Below the pieces are notes generated by a model. It saw nothing but the letters and a program-made list of their open reading frames with translations. It was not told where the DNA came from and did no database searches. From Alteromonas australica (lineage in GTDB: Bacteria; Pseudomonadota; Gammaproteobacteria; Enterobacterales; Alteromonadaceae), in NCBI RefSeq assembly GCF_000730385.1, contig NZ_CP008849.1:4030001-4094000 (forward strand): 64,000 bases of DNA, read 5' to 3'. Shown here piece after piece: positions 62,099-64,000 of the stretch. A program made the position numbers and the translations under genes. Numbering within the stretch: the stretch's first letter is position 1; every line of letters starts with the position of its first letter.

Positions 62099-64000
62099 TT
62101 AAGGCTTAAGATACGTGTAACCGCTTAAACAATTTTCATAAAAATCAGTCCAGCGTACGCCTTCTCTTGGATTTATGTTTCCACTAGACACGTGTCTGTC
62201 AATCAATCGTTTAACGTCTGACGCCATTGCCCGAGGATTGTATTGCATAATATTCAACACATCTTCCACAGACGAACCTTTCACCACTTCTTCAATGTAG
62301 AAGTCTTCTGGATCATCATCGTAACTAAAGATATGCACTTCGTTTAGGCGCCCAAACAAATTATGCATGTCTCCCATCACATCTTGGTATGCCCCGGTTA
62401 AGAATAGCCCCACATAATAAGGCTCATCTTTACGCAATGGGTGCATAGGCAACACATCGGTAATTTCACGGCCAATGGTGAATTGATCAATTTTACCGTC
62501 ACTGTCACAGGTAATATCCACCAGTGAACAGTTCACCGACGGCTTCTCGTTCATTCGAGTAAGAGGAACAACTGGCAAAAGTTGGTCTATTGCCCACGTA
62601 TCCGCCGCCGATTGAAACACCGAGAAGTTACACAGATATTGTGATGACAAGCCATAATCTAGCTCTTGCAGCTCTTCAGGTACGTATTCCTCTTTGCGGT
62701 ACCATAGCTGTAAACGCCCCATAATGTCCCAATAAAGCGTTTCTATTTTTGCCAATTCTTCTAGGGTAATCACCCGGAGTTTAAAGGCATCCAGCGCCTG
62801 CTCTTTATACTGAGACGCATCGTTATACACTTCATGCATGTTAGTTTGACTGTCGAAGGTTTCCGACAACTCACGCATGTTTTTCAAAAAGAAGTGTTCA
62901 CCTTCTTTTTCGCTTGTATCTATTTGCGCCGAATTCGACTTAATTTCACCGACAATTTCTGTAATAACACAGCTGTGGTGCGCGGTAATCGCCCGCCCAC
63001 TTTCACTTACCAAATTGGGATGAGGCACGCCTTCTAAGTCGCACATTTCCTTCATACCGTATACCACATCAGCGACATATTCTTGCATACTGTAGTTACG
63101 GGAAGATTCATTGGTGGAATTACTGCCGTCGTAATCGATGCCCAAGCCACCGCCAACATCAACATAATCAAGAGGGAAACCCATTTTATGAAGGTCAGCA
63201 TATATGCGAGCCCCTTCCGTCATGGCTTCTTTAACTGCACGAATGTCTGTTAGCTGGCTACCAATATGGAAGTGCAACAGTTTTAAACAATGGGCCATAC
63301 CCTGTTCTTCAAGGTAGCGAGCCGTTTTAATGATTTCAGTAATGGTTAAACCAAACTTCGCTCTTTCGCCGCCAGAACTTTCCCATTTACCTCGGCCTTT
63401 AACCGTCATTTTTGCGCGAACGCCAATGATAGGATCAATCTTTAGCTCTTTTGAAATTTTAACCAACAGCAGAAGTTCGCTGTATTTTTCAACCACCACA
63501 ACCACTTTACGCCCTAGCTTTCTACCTAGTAACGCTAAACGCATAAACTCATCGTCTTTGTAGCCATTTAAGATGGTTAATGAGTCTTCGTTGGTATTCA
63601 TGGCAAGTACAGTAAGAAGTTCGGCTTTTGAACCGGCTTCCAAACCATAGTTAAACGGCTTCCCGGCTTCTACGATTTCTTCCACCACTTCGCGCATTTG
63701 GTTAACTTTTACCGGATAAACACCTTGATATACGCCGTTATAATCGGCCTCTTTAATGATGTTTCTAAACGCATTGTTCAAACTCGACACTTGCGAACGC
63801 AATATATCGTGAAACCTAACGACCACTGGAAATTGCACGCCTTCTTGACGAATTTCTTCAATCACGGCTTTAAAATCGATGCGGATACTCGGGTCATCGG
63901 GCACGGGGGTAACATGAACGTTGCCATTTTCACCAACTTGAAAATAGCCGCCACCCCACTGAGACACGCCATAAACGCGTTCTGCTTCTTCAATGCTCCA
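62099..64000 (-). CDS. speA: Biosynthetic arginine decarboxylase (partial, 5' end outside window)
   Basis: At least 633 codons are open to the window edge; the V/GTG at 63967 is not the start because the frame continues upstream with WSIEEAERVYGV, matching SpeA N-termini. It is a fold-type III PLP enzyme: PVKVNQMREVVEEIV with the Schiff-base Lys, LLHFHIGSQL, YVDVGGGLGIDYDG, VSESGRAITAHHS, and near the C-terminus the family's NGRLNEVHIF-like text. It converts arginine to agmatine, the first step of putrescine synthesis. Confidence 0.95.
   Translation of the reverse strand, partial: WSIEEAERVYGVSQWGGGYFQVGENGNVHVTPVPDDPSIRIDFKAVIEEIRQEGVQFPVVVRFHDILRSQVSSLNNAFRNIIKEADYNGVYQGVYPVKVNQMREVVEEIVEAGKPFNYGLEAGSKAELLTVLAMNTNEDSLTILNGYKDDEFMRLALLGRKLGRKVVVVVEKYSELLLLVKISKELKIDPIIGVRAKMTVKGRGKWESSGGERAKFGLTITEIIKTARYLEEQGMAHCLKLLHFHIGSQLTDIRAVKEAMTEGARIYADLHKMGFPLDYVDVGGGLGIDYDGSNSTNESSRNYSMQEYVADVVYGMKEMCDLEGVPHPNLVSESGRAITAHHSCVITEIVGEIKSNSAQIDTSEKEGEHFFLKNMRELSETFDSQTNMHEVYNDASQYKEQALDAFKLRVITLEELAKIETLYWDIMGRLQLWYRKEEYVPEELQELDYGLSSQYLCNFSVFQSAADTWAIDQLLPVVPLTRMNEKPSVNCSLVDITCDSDGKIDQFTIGREITDVLPMHPLRKDEPYYVGLFLTGAYQDVMGDMHNLFGRLNEVHIFSYDDDPEDFYIEEVVKGSSVEDVLNIMQYNPRAMASDVKRLIDRHVSSGNINPREGVRWTDFYENCLSGYTYLKP

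Noticed and set aside
63967-63967. GTG at 63967 as the start of speA
   Set aside because: The frame continues upstream to the window edge with family-like residues, so the gene is cut by the window instead.

Overview
The window reads as a stretch of chromosome from a marine Alteromonas-like gammaproteobacterium. The grounds are two large TonB-dependent receptors, a FadL porin, many LysR regulators, membrane signalling proteins with GGDEF domains, the attTn7-glmS-glmU neighbourhood, and protein sequences that look like Alteromonadales throughout. No rRNA, tRNA or CRISPR array was seen. The genus is inference; no database was searched.

1-29 kb is mixed chromosomal content. It opens with a partial amidinotransferase-fold gene divergent from a LysR regulator. 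Next come a translationally coupled ECF sigma/anti-sigma/lipoprotein operon and, divergent from it, a subtilase. A three-gene leftward set follows: SurA-N-like exported protein, Ser/Thr/Asp-rich secreted protein and outer-membrane barrel. Together these look like an envelope or surface-protein module. After that lie arfB, an alpha/beta hydrolase, an orphan Xre/MbcA/ParS-type antitoxin homologue, a CBS-domain protein, a type II NADH dehydrogenase, a TonB receptor, a DUF2721 protein, an MTAN-like lipoprotein, a LysR regulator, fadL and a CurA-like reductase. A substrate-binding protein/hybrid histidine kinase/diguanylate cyclase module, an SBP3-SBP1 fusion with an LLM flavin enzyme, and ilvE complete this part.

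29-42.5 kb is the most coherent metabolic locus. It holds a TonB receptor, a sodium/solute symporter, a GH31 glycosidase, a TauE/SafE (TSUP) exporter, a GntR/UTRA regulator, an aldo-keto reductase, a TauD-type dioxygenase, a YeiH-type exporter, a Tat-exported sulfite dehydrogenase and its small cytochrome c. Near-identical 16-bp palindromes (TGTCTTATATAAGACA and two 14/16 matches) lie upstream of the receptor, the GH31-symporter operon and the reductase-dioxygenase operon, so the arms look like one GntR regulon. The best reading is uptake of a sulfonated sugar, most simply sulfoquinovose or its glycosides: glycoside cleavage, oxygenolytic release of sulfite, reduction of the 6-oxo sugar to glucose, then export and periplasmic oxidation of sulfite. 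The GH31 enzyme is YicI-like and lacks the sulfonate-binding residues of YihQ, so the true glycoside substrate is open.

44.4-50.96 kb is the remnant of a Tn7-like transposon at attTn7, 23 bp downstream of the glmS stop codon. It keeps a glmS-proximal end with three 20-bp TnsB-type repeats, a one-base-frameshifted and truncated tnsA, a possible second end, and a visibly AT-rich cargo. The cargo is a small HTH-like protein behind a perfect 20-bp palindrome, an overlapping three-gene DUF262/AAA-DUF3696/unknown operon (probable anti-phage system), and a compact P-loop kinase/GNAT-PUA-like fusion/ASCH trio I cannot assign to any named system. Next to it are a truncated SnoaL-like gene and a small inverted-repeat element.

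51-64 kb is housekeeping: DeoR regulator-glmS, a Gfo/Idh/MocA oxidoreductase, glmU, a membrane protein with a degenerate GGDEF site (SSEEF), an EamA transporter-ogt-Ada/AlkA repair operon, a class C beta-lactamase-like serine hydrolase, and speA running off the end.
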